Source: Nonomuraea thailandensis
GTDB lineage: Bacteria; Actinomycetota; Actinomycetes; Streptosporangiales; Streptosporangiaceae
DNA length: 64,000 bases
Direction: 5' to 3'
NCBI RefSeq assembly: GCF_024172165.1
Contig: NZ_JAMZEB010000002.1
Coordinates: 2,997,501 to 3,061,500, forward strand
Shown: positions 40,430-48,757 of the stretch, piece by piece
Layout: each line of letters begins with the position of its first letter
How positions within the stretch are numbered: the stretch's first letter is position 1
Position numbers and translations under genes: made by a program
The notes under the pieces: model-generated
What the model was told of the DNA's origin: nothing
Database searches by the model: none
Seen by the model: the letters and a program-made list of their open reading frames with translations, nothing else

Positions 40430-41179
40430 ATGGATGAGGTCACATTGGTCGTCGCCCACTCCGAGCGCGCGACCCTGCGCGTCGGCGACGTGTTCCTGAA
40501 GGTGGACGGCGATCAGGCGCGCATCGACGCCGAGGTCGAGGCGATAGCGCTGGCGCCGGTCCCGACCCCGAAGGTCCTGTGGCACAAGCCGCCGGTGCTC
40601 GCGATCGCCGCGGTCCCGGGGACGGCGCTCGGCAGCCTCGGCGAGCCGTCGGCCGCGTCCCCGGCGGCGTGGGCCGCGGCAGGCGCCGCCATCCGGAAGC
40701 TGCACGACGCGCCGCTGCCGCCCCGGCTCGGCCGGGCAGGCCGGGGCATCGACGAGTTGGCGGCGGAGCTCGACGGCGAGTGCGAGTGGCTCGTGACGAA
40801 CGGCGTCCTGCCCGCCGACCTGGTCACCCGCAACCGCCAGGTCGCCGAGGCCGCGCTCCGGCCGTGGACTCCGGCTTTCACCCACGGCGACCTGCAGATC
40901 ACTCACGTGTTCGTCGACGGCGACGAGGTCACGGGCATCATCGACTGGTCCGAGGCGGGCCAGGGCGATGCCCTGTTCGACCTCGCCATCTTGACGCTCG
41001 GGCACGAGGAGCACCTCGGCGACCTCGTCGCCGGCTACGGCGCCGACGTCGACCTCGACGTGATCCGCGCGTGGTGGTCGTTGCGAAGCCTGGTGGTGGT
41101 TCGCTGGCTGGTCGAGCATGGCTTCGACCCGTTCGCGCCGGGTTGTGAGGTCGACGTCCTGAGGTCCCGGCTGCCATGA
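40430..41179 (+). CDS. Aminoglycoside phosphotransferase-fold (APH) kinase
   Basis: 249 residues. The N-lobe is short (ATLRVGDVFLKVDGDQARIDAEVEAIALAPVPTPKVLW). AFTHGDLQITHVFVDGDEVTGIIDWSEAGQGDALFDLAIL has the catalytic HGDLQxxH (Asn position replaced by His) and the metal Asp in IDWSEA. This is a second APH-type kinase close to the first, but they are not close paralogs. The ATG at 40430 gives a normal family start. Substrate unknown. Confidence 0.85.
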   Translation: MDEVTLVVAHSERATLRVGDVFLKVDGDQARIDAEVEAIALAPVPTPKVLWHKPPVLAIAAVPGTALGSLGEPSAASPAAWAAAGAAIRKLHDAPLPPRLGRAGRGIDELAAELDGECEWLVTNGVLPADLVTRNRQVAEAALRPWTPAFTHGDLQITHVFVDGDEVTGIIDWSEAGQGDALFDLAILTLGHEEHLGDLVAGYGADVDLDVIRAWWSLRSLVVVRWLVEHGFDPFAPGCEVDVLRSRLP

Positions 41180-41382
41180 GAAGTCCCATGGGATGGCCGG
41201 TCGACGAGACGTAGCCGCTGAGCGGCCGATCCGCCGGCATCGCGTGGCGAAATTCGGCAGGCTGGAGCCGGCACCAGATCCCGTACGCCTCGGCGGCGGA
41301 GGAACCGGCGGCCGTCCTGCGGGGATCGCCCGGGATCCGGGCGCGTTACCCGTACGGCAGGACCTGCGCACGTGAGGCCGCC

Positions 41383-41733
41383 ATGGTCCTCGGCCAGGCC
41401 GCGAGACTGAACAACGAGGCCCTCGCCCTGTCCGCCGCCCATCGGCACGAGCAGGCGCGCGCCCTGATCCGGCGAGCCGCCGACGCCTGCGAACTCCTGG
41501 CGGAGGAGCATCCCGGCACCTACGCCATCGAGCTGATCAACGCCGGTTGCATCGCCCTGGACGTCGCCGTGGCAGCCCCCGAACCTCTGGCACGAGCTCT
41601 GCGGCCGGCCACGGCCCATGCCGCCCCGGAACACGCCGTCCTCGGACGGAACAACCCGCGCAGGGCCGCCGACAAGGATCCGGAAGGCGTGTCCGCCCAG
41701 TTCCGGCGGCTCTCGACAGGGCCCCAGGCGTAG
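41383..41733 (+). CDS. Hypothetical protein with helical, TPR-like start
   Basis: 116 residues. ARLNNEALALSAAHRHEQARALIRRAADACELLAEEHPGTYAIELINAGCIALDVAVAA resembles two TPR-like helices as in signal-transduction ATPase tails. The rest is charged and poorly ordered. It could be a fragment of a larger TPR protein. The start ATG lacks a strong ribosome site. I recognise no family; coding status rests on codon usage. Confidence 0.4.
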   Translation: MVLGQAARLNNEALALSAAHRHEQARALIRRAADACELLAEEHPGTYAIELINAGCIALDVAVAAPEPLARALRPATAHAAPEHAVLGRNNPRRAADKDPEGVSAQFRRLSTGPQA

Positions 41734-41779
41734 ACGGGACCCACCGGCAGGCCTGCCGACGGCCAGAAGTGCGTCCATC

Positions 41780-41823
41780 CTTAATGGAACTAGTTTGCCA
41801 TTAAGTCCGGCTGTCGCTATGGT
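41780..41823 (+). promoter_or_regulatory. Promoter with overlapping repressor operator for the SGNH hydrolase
   Basis: TTGCCA (41795-41800) and TATGGT (41818-41823) are 17 bases apart. The -35 box is embedded in a perfect inverted repeat CTTAATGG-N10-CCATTAAG (41780-41805). Another CCATTA lies at 41845-41850. This AT-rich patch stands out from the GC-rich DNA and looks like a repressible promoter. No regulator gene is adjacent, so the repressor acts from elsewhere. Confidence 0.75.
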
Positions 41824-41862
41824 TCAGCTAACGGAACTTCAGTCCCATTAACAGGAGTTGTG

Positions 41863-43140
41863 ATGAACCGCTTCGCTCTCGCGACGGGCACCGCGCTGAC
41901 CACGTTGACGCTCGCTCTGACCACCTCCGTGGCCGCCGCCGTGCCCCCTCAGGCCGGTGTCGTCCGGCAGGCGGACTGGCGGGCAGCGTGGACGGCCGCG
42001 CCGCAACGCGCCAGCACCGGTTTCGAGCCCAACTGGTCGGAGGAAGGCTTCAGCGGCCAGAGTGTGCGCCAGGTGGTACGCCTCACCACCGCCGGATCGT
42101 CGCTGCGCATCCGCCTGTCGAACGACTACGGCCCCTCGGCCGTCCACCTGACCGCAGCCACCGTGGCCCACGCCGGGCAGGGCGCCTCGGTGCGGCCCGG
42201 GTCGGTGCGGCGCCTGACGTTCGACGGCGCCTCGTCCGCCGACCTGCCCGCTCACGGCTCCCTGGCCAGCGATCCGGTGCCGCTGCGCGTCCAGCCGTTC
42301 CAGTCCGTGGCCGTGACCCTCTACTTCGCCGGCACCACCGGCCCCGCGACCTTCCACTCCCAGGCCTACGCCACCAGCTACCGGGCCCAGGGCGACCACG
42401 CCGCCGACACCGCCGCCACCGCCTTCGCCCAGGCCACCCACTCCTGGTACTACCTGTCCGGCATCGACGTCACCGGCGGCCAGGGCGCCAAGCGGAACGC
42501 CGTGGTGACGTTCGGCGACTCCATCACCGACGGCTTCGGCTCCACCAACGACGCCAACGGCCGCTACCCCGACGAGCTGGCCGAGCAGCTCGCCGCCAAG
42601 GGCCGGGCCCGGCCGGTCCTGAACGCCGGCATCGGAGGCAACCTCGTCCTGAACGACTCCGCCTGGTACGGCGACCACTCAGCCGCCCGCTTCCGCCGCG
42701 ACGTGCTCGACCAGCCGGGCGTCGGTACGGTCGTCGTGCTCCAGGGGGTCAACGACCTCGGCTTCAGCGAGTCCGACACCCCCACCTACAAGCCCGCGCC
42801 CGTGGTCTCCGCCCAGGAGCTGATCGCCGGGCACCGGAGGCTCATCCGGCTGGCGCACGCCCAGGGCGTCAAGGTCGTCGGAGCCACCCTGCTGCCCTTC
42901 AAGGGCTCCGACCACTGGGGCGAGCACGCCGCCACCGTCAGCGACGCCGTCAACCAGTGGATCCGCACCTCGGGCGAGTACGATGCCGTCGTCGACCTCG
43001 ACCGCGCCATGGCCGCCCCCGGCCAGGCGGACGTGCTCAACCCCGCCTACGACAGCGGCGACCACCTCCACCCGAACGACGCCGGCTACACCGTCATGGC
43101 CCGCCACATCGCCGACGAGCTGACCTCCAAGGTCATGTGA
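41863..43140 (+). CDS. Secreted SGNH/GDSL hydrolase
   Basis: 425 residues from the ATG at 41863, five bases after AGGAG (a GTG at 41860 is in frame). Signal peptide: NRFALATGTALTTLTLALTTSVAAA. An N-terminal beta-sandwich of about 170 residues (WRAAWTAAPQRAS...GSSLRIRLSNDYG...TLYFAGTTGPATFHSQA) precedes the SGNH domain. VVTFGDSITDGFGS has the Ser of block I, LNAGIGGN the Gly of block II, LQGVNDLG the Asn of block III and DHLHPNDAGY the Asp/His of block V. Such two-domain enzymes de-esterify plant or microbial polysaccharides, or lipids. A strong terminator follows. Confidence 0.93.
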   Translation: MNRFALATGTALTTLTLALTTSVAAAVPPQAGVVRQADWRAAWTAAPQRASTGFEPNWSEEGFSGQSVRQVVRLTTAGSSLRIRLSNDYGPSAVHLTAATVAHAGQGASVRPGSVRRLTFDGASSADLPAHGSLASDPVPLRVQPFQSVAVTLYFAGTTGPATFHSQAYATSYRAQGDHAADTAATAFAQATHSWYYLSGIDVTGGQGAKRNAVVTFGDSITDGFGSTNDANGRYPDELAEQLAAKGRARPVLNAGIGGNLVLNDSAWYGDHSAARFRRDVLDQPGVGTVVVLQGVNDLGFSESDTPTYKPAPVVSAQELIAGHRRLIRLAHAQGVKVVGATLLPFKGSDHWGEHAATVSDAVNQWIRTSGEYDAVVDLDRAMAAPGQADVLNPAYDSGDHLHPNDAGYTVMARHIADELTSKVM

Positions 43141-43161
43141 CCCGCGCGAACCAAGACCCGG

Positions 43162-43192
43162 GCGTCCGGCCTCCCCAGCGGGGGCCGGACGC
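43162..43192 (+). terminator. Hairpin terminator after the SGNH hydrolase
   Basis: GCGTCCGGCC-T-CCCC and GGGG-GGCCGGACGC pair around loop AGC, 22 bases after the stop codon. No U-tract. Confidence 0.7.
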
Positions 43193-43268
43193 TCCGTCGT
43201 CCGCGCGGACCAGGGCCAGGCCGGTGTGGCCGGCGTGATGAGCCGGGCCCGACCACCACGCGGGCCCG

Positions 43269-44555
43269 CTAGCCGATGAAGTCGATGTTCGGGTGCCGCG
43301 GGGATTCGCCGTCGAACAGGTGCCGGTCCCGTCCGCGAAGGTGCAGCTCGAAGAACGCGCCGATGTAGTCCCGTTGCGCGGCCAGCGAACGGCGGGGGTC
43401 GATGGTGCCGATGACCGCCTCACGCTTCTCCGGCGCCACGCGCGCGCCGAGTTGCGGCACGATGATCTGCAGGTCGGTGTAGGCCAGGTGCGTGCTGCCG
43501 CCGCGCAGGAACAGATCCCGCTTCCAGCCTCGCTGACCGGCCCAGAACTCCGCCCAGCTGCGGTCGAACGCGGGATTGCGGTGCGTGTGCTCGAGGAGGT
43601 TCCCGTTCTCGTCGACGCCCTCGGCGCCCATCAGGAGGAACGGCCTGTCCAGGCCGCGTTTCGTGACTTCTCCCGGTATATAAGGACTTCCCGGGGGATA
43701 GCCGACCGCCGTCGCCATCGCGCCGTCCAGGTTGATCCCGGCGTCGACACGGCGATCGTGGACCATCGTCTCGCCCGCGGTGAAGCCGCCGTAGGAGTGC
43801 CCGTACGCGCCGACCCGGGACAGGCCGAGCGACCGGCCGAGCCCGCGGGGGAGCGGCCGCTTGCCCGCGTCGGGATTCTCGCCCCGGCTGATCTTCGTGA
43901 GCTGGTCGAGGACGAACCGGCTGTCGGTCACCCGGGCGTCGAGCGCCTTCTTCTCGAACGCGGGGCTCTCACCCCCGGGCACCGCGAGTTCGAGCCGCCC
44001 GCCGGGGAACTCGACCGCCGCGCTCTCGTAGGTGTGCGAGAGCGAGACGACGACGTGGCCCCGGCTCGCCAGATCGTCGACGATCGCCGTGTACGTCTCC
44101 CGCGGGCCGCCGAAGCCGGGGGAGAAGAGCGCGACCGGCTTCGGCGCGCCGTGCGCCACGGGGACGCCGGTCTCGGCCCTTCGCTTCGCCGAGGCCCAGT
44201 CGATGGAGCCCGGCGGGAGACCGAGGTAGTCGTCGCCTGCCAGCGCCTGGTCGACGACGGTGCTCATGCCGGCCGTGACCCACGGCGCCCGCGGGCCCCT
44301 GGCGGACCGGTCCGCCGGGTAGGCGACGGTGACCATGAGCTCCCGGCGCCGTTCCGGCTTCCACGGATCGGGGCGGGACGGGTCGACGAGGTGGAGGTCG
44401 ATGGTGCCGACGGCGTACTGGCCGGTGAGGGCCGGCGCGGTGAGCTCGGCCTGCTCCGCCGCCACGGCGGGAGCGGCCGCGATGAGCCCGCCCGCGAGCG
44501 CGAGGCCCGCGATCAGCGCCGGACCCCGCACCACCTTCGTGCGTCTCGATGACAC
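43269..44555 (-). CDS. Secreted alpha/beta-hydrolase, PAF-acetylhydrolase/dienelactone-hydrolase-like
   Basis: 428 residues from the GTG at 44553-44555, which follows GGAAGGA. Signal peptide: VRGPALIAGLALAGGLIAAAPAVAA. The core has VALFSPGFGGPRETYTAIVDDLASRGHVVVSLSHTYES, the nucleophile elbow RVGAYGHSYGGFTAGETM (GHSYGG) and INLDGAM, with a late STHLAYTD His. This layout fits plasma platelet-activating-factor acetylhydrolase-like and cutinase-like lipases. A longer frame to 44675 adds 40 basic residues without homology. Its stop lies about 77 bases past the terminator of the convergent SGNH hydrolase. Confidence 0.85.
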   Translation of the reverse strand: MSSRRTKVVRGPALIAGLALAGGLIAAAPAVAAEQAELTAPALTGQYAVGTIDLHLVDPSRPDPWKPERRRELMVTVAYPADRSARGPRAPWVTAGMSTVVDQALAGDDYLGLPPGSIDWASAKRRAETGVPVAHGAPKPVALFSPGFGGPRETYTAIVDDLASRGHVVVSLSHTYESAAVEFPGGRLELAVPGGESPAFEKKALDARVTDSRFVLDQLTKISRGENPDAGKRPLPRGLGRSLGLSRVGAYGHSYGGFTAGETMVHDRRVDAGINLDGAMATAVGYPPGSPYIPGEVTKRGLDRPFLLMGAEGVDENGNLLEHTHRNPAFDRSWAEFWAGQRGWKRDLFLRGGSTHLAYTDLQIIVPQLGARVAPEKREAVIGTIDPRRSLAAQRDYIGAFFELHLRGRDRHLFDGESPRHPNIDFIG

Positions 44556-44736
44556 TGCTGGAGTCCTTCCGCGTCGGGGCGGCCCCAGCGGCCGCTTGCC
44601 TGCGAACTCTGGCAGCGTCCCGGCGTAACGCGCATCCCTCTTCGGATGGAACCCGCGCTCACCCCTGAGGGGCACGGCAGGTTGCTGACCGCCACCGGGC
44701 GGAACGGGAGGCCGGACGCGGCGTCATACTGATGCG

Positions 44737-45195
44737 ATGCTGATCACCGAAGTCTCCCCGGCCGACGATCCGCTCGGCTCGCAGTTGCTCGCCCTGCAGC
44801 GTGCCTCCTACGCCGTCGAGGCCGAGCTCATCCAGGACGACCGGATCCCGCCCCTGCACGAGAGCCTGGACGACCTGCGCGCCCAGCCCCTCTCGTGGCT
44901 GGGCGCGATGGTCGAGGGAGACCGGCTCGCGGGCGCGGTGGCGTGGGAGGAGACGCCCGCCGAGGTGGACATCAACCGCCTGATCGTCCATCCTGACGTG
45001 CTGCGGCGAGGGATCGGCAGGAGCCTGGTCGAGGAGGTCATGGCCAGGGCGGGGGAGCGCCGGATCGTGGTGGCCACCGGGCGGGACAACGTGCCGGCTC
45101 GTGCGCTGTACGAACGGCTCGGGTTCGGCCTGCGCGGCGAGGTCGAGGTGATCCCCGGTCTGTGGATCGCGCAGTACGGGTTTCCGGCGGCCTGA
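44737..45195 (+). CDS. GNAT family N-acetyltransferase
   Basis: 152 residues: LLALQRASYAVEAELIQDDRIPPLHESLDDL, then INRLIVHPDVLRRGIGRSLVEEVMARAG (RRGIGR cofactor loop) and NVPARALYERLGFGLRGEVEV. A normal single-domain GNAT. The stop lies four bases from the stop of the convergent PPOX gene. Substrate unknown. Confidence 0.9.
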   Translation: MLITEVSPADDPLGSQLLALQRASYAVEAELIQDDRIPPLHESLDDLRAQPLSWLGAMVEGDRLAGAVAWEETPAEVDINRLIVHPDVLRRGIGRSLVEEVMARAGERRIVVATGRDNVPARALYERLGFGLRGEVEVIPGLWIAQYGFPAA

Positions 45196-45199
45196 GGAG

Positions 45200-45520
45200 T
45201 CAGGTGAGCTGCTGGAGGCGCCGGCCGGTGGCCTCGGCGACGCGGGCGCAGCCGACGACGGTGACCGGCCAGCCGCTGCGGGCCCCGGTGCCGGAGTCGT
45301 CGGCCTCGAAGGCCACGACCGAGCGGCGGGTGGTGGCCGCCGGCTCGGAGCCGGCCGCCGTACGGATGACGATGTCCTGCTCGTCCAGGCAGAAGTTGAC
45401 CGGCTGCACCGCCGGCAGCGCGCGGTCGGTGAAGACGATCCGCCCGATCGGGCGTGACGGCGGCAGGCGCATGCACTCCTCGCGGGTGAGCACCTGCAGA
45501 CCGGCCGAGTCGAGTTTCAT
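45200..45520 (-). CDS. PPOX (pyridoxamine-phosphate-oxidase-like) split-barrel protein, C-terminally short
   Basis: 106 residues: LTREECMRLPPSRPIGRIVFTDRALPAVQPVNFCLDEQDIVIRT, then SVVAFEADDSG and GWPVTVVGCARVAE. These are the conserved parts of the FMN- or F420-binding split barrel. Relatives continue for about 25-30 residues with a LRPWAPG-type segment. Here the frame ends soon after the VVG.A strand, so the gene may be truncated. The overlap with the GNAT stop suggests a deletion near 45200. Confidence 0.7.
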   Translation of the reverse strand: MKLDSAGLQVLTREECMRLPPSRPIGRIVFTDRALPAVQPVNFCLDEQDIVIRTAAGSEPAATTRRSVVAFEADDSGTGARSGWPVTVVGCARVAEATGRRLQQLT

Positions 45521-45679
45521 GTCTTCAGCCTGCCCGCGTTCCTGGCCGGCAGGTCAGGGACGAAGGTCCCGCGACGGCCGCCGATCGCCCTCGGCGGTGG
45601 TGAGCGCAGGCTGAGGGGGCACGCCGGGGATGATCCGGTGCGGTGCCAGGGTGGAATTTCGTGTGCGAGGACCGGGGTG

Positions 45680-45706
45680 TGTCCGGAATCGGGCTACCCG
45701 TTCGTC
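45680..45706 (+). promoter_or_regulatory. Candidate ECF42-type promoter of the YciI/sigma operon
   Basis: TGTCCG (45680-45685) and CGTC (45703-45706) are separated by 17 bases. They lie 54 bases upstream of the YciI gene, whose partner is an ECF42-type sigma factor. The form resembles the TGTCG/CGTC promoters reported for that sigma group, which usually drives its own operon. A weak match by eye. Confidence 0.35.
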
Positions 45707-45759
45707 ACTAGGGTGACTCGTCAGCATGGCGGCAAGCCATCCGTTCGAAGGAGCCCGGA

Positions 45760-46095
45760 GTGAAGTACCTGATGTTCGTCTGCACCGACGCCCAGCCCGA
45801 CACCGACAAGGAGAACGAGCCGGACATTCACGCGTGGGTGTCGGAGAACGACGCTCGCGGGCGGCGGTTGCAGGGCTCGGAGCTGGCCCCGGCTGCCGCG
45901 GCCACCACCGTCCGGGTGCGCAACGGTGAGTTGCTGCTGTGCGAGGGGCCCTTCGCCGAGACCCAGGAGGTGATCGTGGGCTTCGACCTGCTGGAGTGCG
46001 CGGACCTGGACGAGGCGGTCGAGATCGCCCGCACCCATCCCATGGCTCGGGCCGGGCGGCTGGAGCTGCGTCCGTTCGCGGGGCCGCAACAGTGA
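45760..46095 (+). CDS. YciI/DGPF-domain protein, ECF sigma partner
   Basis: 111 residues: MKYLMFVCTDAQPD, LQGSELAPAAAATTVRVRNGELLLCEGPFAETQEVIVGFDLLECADLDEAVEIARTHPMAR. CEGPFAE corresponds to the DGPF motif. Proteins of this type are regularly co-transcribed with ECF42 sigma factors; their biochemical role is not settled. The stop overlaps the sigma factor GTG start, so the two are translationally coupled. Confidence 0.9.
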   Translation: MKYLMFVCTDAQPDTDKENEPDIHAWVSENDARGRRLQGSELAPAAAATTVRVRNGELLLCEGPFAETQEVIVGFDLLECADLDEAVEIARTHPMARAGRLELRPFAGPQQ

Positions 46096-47489
46096 CGCTG
46101 GTGCCAGGCTCCAGGTCCGCCGGGGCGGGTGCGGCGGCTCCGGCGGCTGCTGCCGGTTCGGCGGCCTCGGCGGCCTCGGCGGCCTCCGCGGCCTCCGCCG
46201 TCGAGGCCGCCGCCGCGGACGCCTACGTCCGCATCGTCGCCGCGCTGATCCGCGTCACGGGTGACTGGGCGCTGGCCGAGGACTGCGCGCAGGAGGCGTT
46301 GACGCTGGCCCTGCAGCGGTGGCCGGCCGACGGCGTACCGGCCAATCCCGGAGGCTGGCTCATGACGGTCGCCCGCAACCGGGCGATCGACACGCTGCGG
46401 CGAGCTTCGGTGGAACGCCGCAAGCTGGACGAGCTGGCGGTGCTCGCCCGCACCGCCACACATCCCGCCGGCCGGGCGCAGGCGGCGGGAGAGACAGCAG
46501 GGGAGGTGGAGGGCGAGGTGGAGGGCGAGGTGGAGGGCGAGGTGGAGGGCGAGGTGGCGTACGGGACAGTGGGTGAGGTCGTGGATGATCGCTTGCGGCT
46601 CGTCTTCACGTGCTGCCACCCCGCGCTGGCGATGGAGGCCCGCGTGGCGCTCACGCTGCGGACGATCTGCGCGGTGCCGACGGCCGGCATCGCCCGCGCC
46701 TTCCTGGTCAGCGAGTCCACCATGACCCGCCGCCTGACCCGGGCCAAGAAGAGGATCGCCGACGCCGGCATCCCGTACCGGGTGCCCACCGGCCCGGCCC
46801 TGGCCGAGCGGTTGCCCGGCGTGCTGGCGGTGCTCTATCTGCTGTTCACCCGCGGCTACACGGCCGGCGGCGAGCCGGCGTTCGCCACGGAGGCGATCCG
46901 CCTGGCCCGGCTGCTCAGGCAGCTCATGCCGGGCCGGTCGGAGGTGTCCGCGCTGCTCGCCCTCTTCCTGCTGCAGCACTCGCGCCACGACGCCCGCCGC
47001 GACCCCGACGGCGACCTGCTCCCGCTCGACCAGCAGGACCGGTCCCGCTGGGACCACGCCGCCATCGCCGAAGCGCTCGGCCTCCTGGCCACGACCAGCC
47101 AGGACGGCCCGTACGCGCTGCAGGCGCGCATCGCCGCCTGCCATGCCACGGCTCCGTCGGCGGCGGCCACGGACTGGCGGGCGATCGCGTCCTGCTACGA
47201 CGAGCTCGCGCGGATGCAACCCACCCCGGTGGTGGAGCTGAACCGCGCGGTGGCCCACGGCCACGCGCACGGCCCGGCGGCCGGGCTCGCGCTGCTGGCC
47301 CGGGCGCGTGCGGGCGGCATGCTGGACGGCTATCCCCTCGCCGTCGCCGCCGAGGCGGACCTGACCGTTCGCCAGGGCGACCATGATCGTGCCGCCGTCC
47401 TGTTCCGGCAGGCCGCGGCCCTGGCCCGCAGTGAGCCGGAGCGCCGAGCCCTGCTCCGCCGCGCTGACGAGCTCTCCCGCCGGCGATGA
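46092..47489 (+). CDS. ECF42-type sigma factor with C-terminal TPR-like extension
   Basis: 465 residues. Region 2 (AYVRIVAALIRVTGDWALAEDCAQEALTLALQRWP...NPGGWLMTVARNRAIDTLRR) and region 4 (ALTLRTICAVPTAGIARAFLVSESTMTRRLTRAKKRI) are followed by about 230 residues of helical repeats (GVLAVLYLLFTRGYTAGGEPAFATEAIRLARLL...ELARMQPTPVVELNRAVAHGHAHG...DLTVRQGDHDRAAVLFRQAAAL). That extension defines this sigma group and replaces an anti-sigma factor. Oddities are an alanine/serine-rich N-terminus and a linker between regions 2 and 4 that contains repeated GEVE. The start is the GTG at 46092. Confidence 0.92.
   Translation: MTLVPGSRSAGAGAAAPAAAAGSAASAASAASAASAVEAAAADAYVRIVAALIRVTGDWALAEDCAQEALTLALQRWPADGVPANPGGWLMTVARNRAIDTLRRASVERRKLDELAVLARTATHPAGRAQAAGETAGEVEGEVEGEVEGEVEGEVAYGTVGEVVDDRLRLVFTCCHPALAMEARVALTLRTICAVPTAGIARAFLVSESTMTRRLTRAKKRIADAGIPYRVPTGPALAERLPGVLAVLYLLFTRGYTAGGEPAFATEAIRLARLLRQLMPGRSEVSALLALFLLQHSRHDARRDPDGDLLPLDQQDRSRWDHAAIAEALGLLATTSQDGPYALQARIAACHATAPSAAATDWRAIASCYDELARMQPTPVVELNRAVAHGHAHGPAAGLALLARARAGGMLDGYPLAVAAEADLTVRQGDHDRAAVLFRQAAALARSEPERRALLRRADELSRRR
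46503..46557 (+). repeat. 12-base tandem repeat inside the sigma factor gene
   Basis: GAGGTGGAGGGC occurs four times in a row (46503-46550) plus a partial copy, encoding EVEG repeats in the linker between sigma regions 2 and 4. Copy number could change by slippage without breaking the frame. Confidence 0.9.
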
Positions 47490-47743
47490 CCATGCCGCTG
47501 GACGCCCGCCGTTCGCGCCTGACGGCAGGTCCGGCCGGACGGGACCGCTCGCCGCCGTCGCACGCCTTGCGGCAGACGGCCCTCGGACCTCCGGTCGTCG
47601 GGACCTCCGGCCCTGTTCACGGGGTTCCCGGCTGAGGTCGGATGGTGTGGTGGTGGCCCCAGACCGGGCTGCCGCCCCACCGAAGGCGGCAAGGGCTGCA
47701 AGCCGCGCCCTGGGCACCGCCGTGACCACGCCGAGAAGGGAGC

Positions 47744-47956
47744 GTGCACGGCCGCCCGGACGCCGACCGGTTCCCGGTGCGCGGCTTCATCGAGGAGGGC
47801 ACCACCACCACGCCCTTCGACATGACCGTGCGCAACCGCGCCTCCCGCCACCACCTGGTCATGGACGCCGTCAACAACGCCAGGCGGAGAGGGGCTGACC
47901 GGGACGCTGTCATGGGGAGGACCAAGGTCCTTCGGCCCAGGGCCGTACGGCACTGA
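47744..47956 (+). pseudogene. C-terminal-domain fragment of phosphoketolase
   Basis: The frame encodes RPDADRFPVRGFIEEGTTTTPFDMTVRNRASRHHLVMDAVNNARRR, a near-match to the EEGTTTTPFDMxVRNxxSRYHL block of xylulose-5-phosphate/fructose-6-phosphate phosphoketolase. The other roughly 700 residues are missing and the frame soon ends. This is a remnant, perhaps from a stress/dormancy gene set that also left the remnants at 48.7-52 kb. Confidence 0.8.
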
Positions 47957-48029
47957 TCACCGGCCGCCGCAACCGGTGTGATGGAGGTGGGACAAGGACG
48001 CGCGACAGAACAGGAAAGGGAGGCTCGCC

Positions 48030-48560
48030 ATGGCCACCACCGTCAACCGGCCTGTGACGCACACCAGCGTGGGCAAGGCGGAGCGCAAGAACCCCGTCGA
48101 CCACGTCTGGGCCGCTGCCCGGATCGCGATCGGCTGGATCTTCCTCTGGGCCTTCCTGGACAAGACCTTCGGCCTCGGCTTCGCCACCCCGGCGGCCAAG
48201 GCCTGGACCAACGGCGGCAGCCCGACCACCGGCTTCCTCAAGGGCACCGGCGAGCACGCCCTCGGCGGCTTCTTCTCGGCCCTGGCCGGGCAGGCCTGGG
48301 TGGACTGGCTGTTCATGACCGGCCTGGCCGGCATCGGCCTGGCGCTCGTGCTCGGCATCGGCACCCGGATCGCCGCCGGCGCCGGCACCGCGATGCTGCT
48401 GATGATGTGGGCGGCCGAGCTGCCCCTCCAGACGAACCCGTTCATGGACGACCACATCATCTACGCGATCGTCCTCGTCGGCCTGGCCCTCGCCGGCGTC
48501 GGCAGGACCCTCGGGCTCGGCAACCTGCCCATCGTCCGCCGCACCCCGTGGCTCCAGTAG
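48030..48560 (+). CDS. DoxX-family membrane protein
   Basis: 176 residues with four membrane helices. VDHVWAAARIAIGWIFLWAFLDKTFGLGFATP is the first helix with family-typical FLDKxFGLG. TGFLKGTGEHALGGFFSALAGQAWVDWLFMTGLAGIGLALVLGIGTRIAAG and LLMMWAAELPLQTNPFMDDHIIYAIVLVGLAL follow. The pattern fits DoxX/thiosulfate-quinone-oxidoreductase-subunit-like proteins often placed in actinobacterial stress or dormancy gene sets. A U-tract terminator follows. Confidence 0.88.
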   Translation: MATTVNRPVTHTSVGKAERKNPVDHVWAAARIAIGWIFLWAFLDKTFGLGFATPAAKAWTNGGSPTTGFLKGTGEHALGGFFSALAGQAWVDWLFMTGLAGIGLALVLGIGTRIAAGAGTAMLLMMWAAELPLQTNPFMDDHIIYAIVLVGLALAGVGRTLGLGNLPIVRRTPWLQ

Positions 48561-48572
48561 CCGCCCCGGCCA

Positions 48573-48606
48573 CCCGCCCGCCCTGCCCCCAGGTCGGGCG
48601 GGTTTT
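48573..48606 (+). terminator. Rho-independent terminator after doxX-like gene
   Basis: CCCGCCCG (48573-48580) and CGGGCGGG (48595-48602) pair around a 14-base loop, followed by TTTT. Confidence 0.85.
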
Positions 48607-48757
48607 CGGGCACCCGGACGCGAACGGCCGGGCGGCGCGGGAGGCGGCTCCGCGTGACGCGCCGCTGCCGGTGACGCACGCCATGCCGCGCCTGGGTGTC
48701 CAGGCAGTCCGGCGTCAGCGCCCGGTTCCTGCGCAAGAACTTCCGGCCGCCAGCGTC

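Noticed and set aside
45828..47729. 633-codon minus-strand frame with HLALHLALHL repeats
   Set aside because: Mirror of the sigma factor gene; the repeat is the antisense reading of the EVEG-coding 12-mer.
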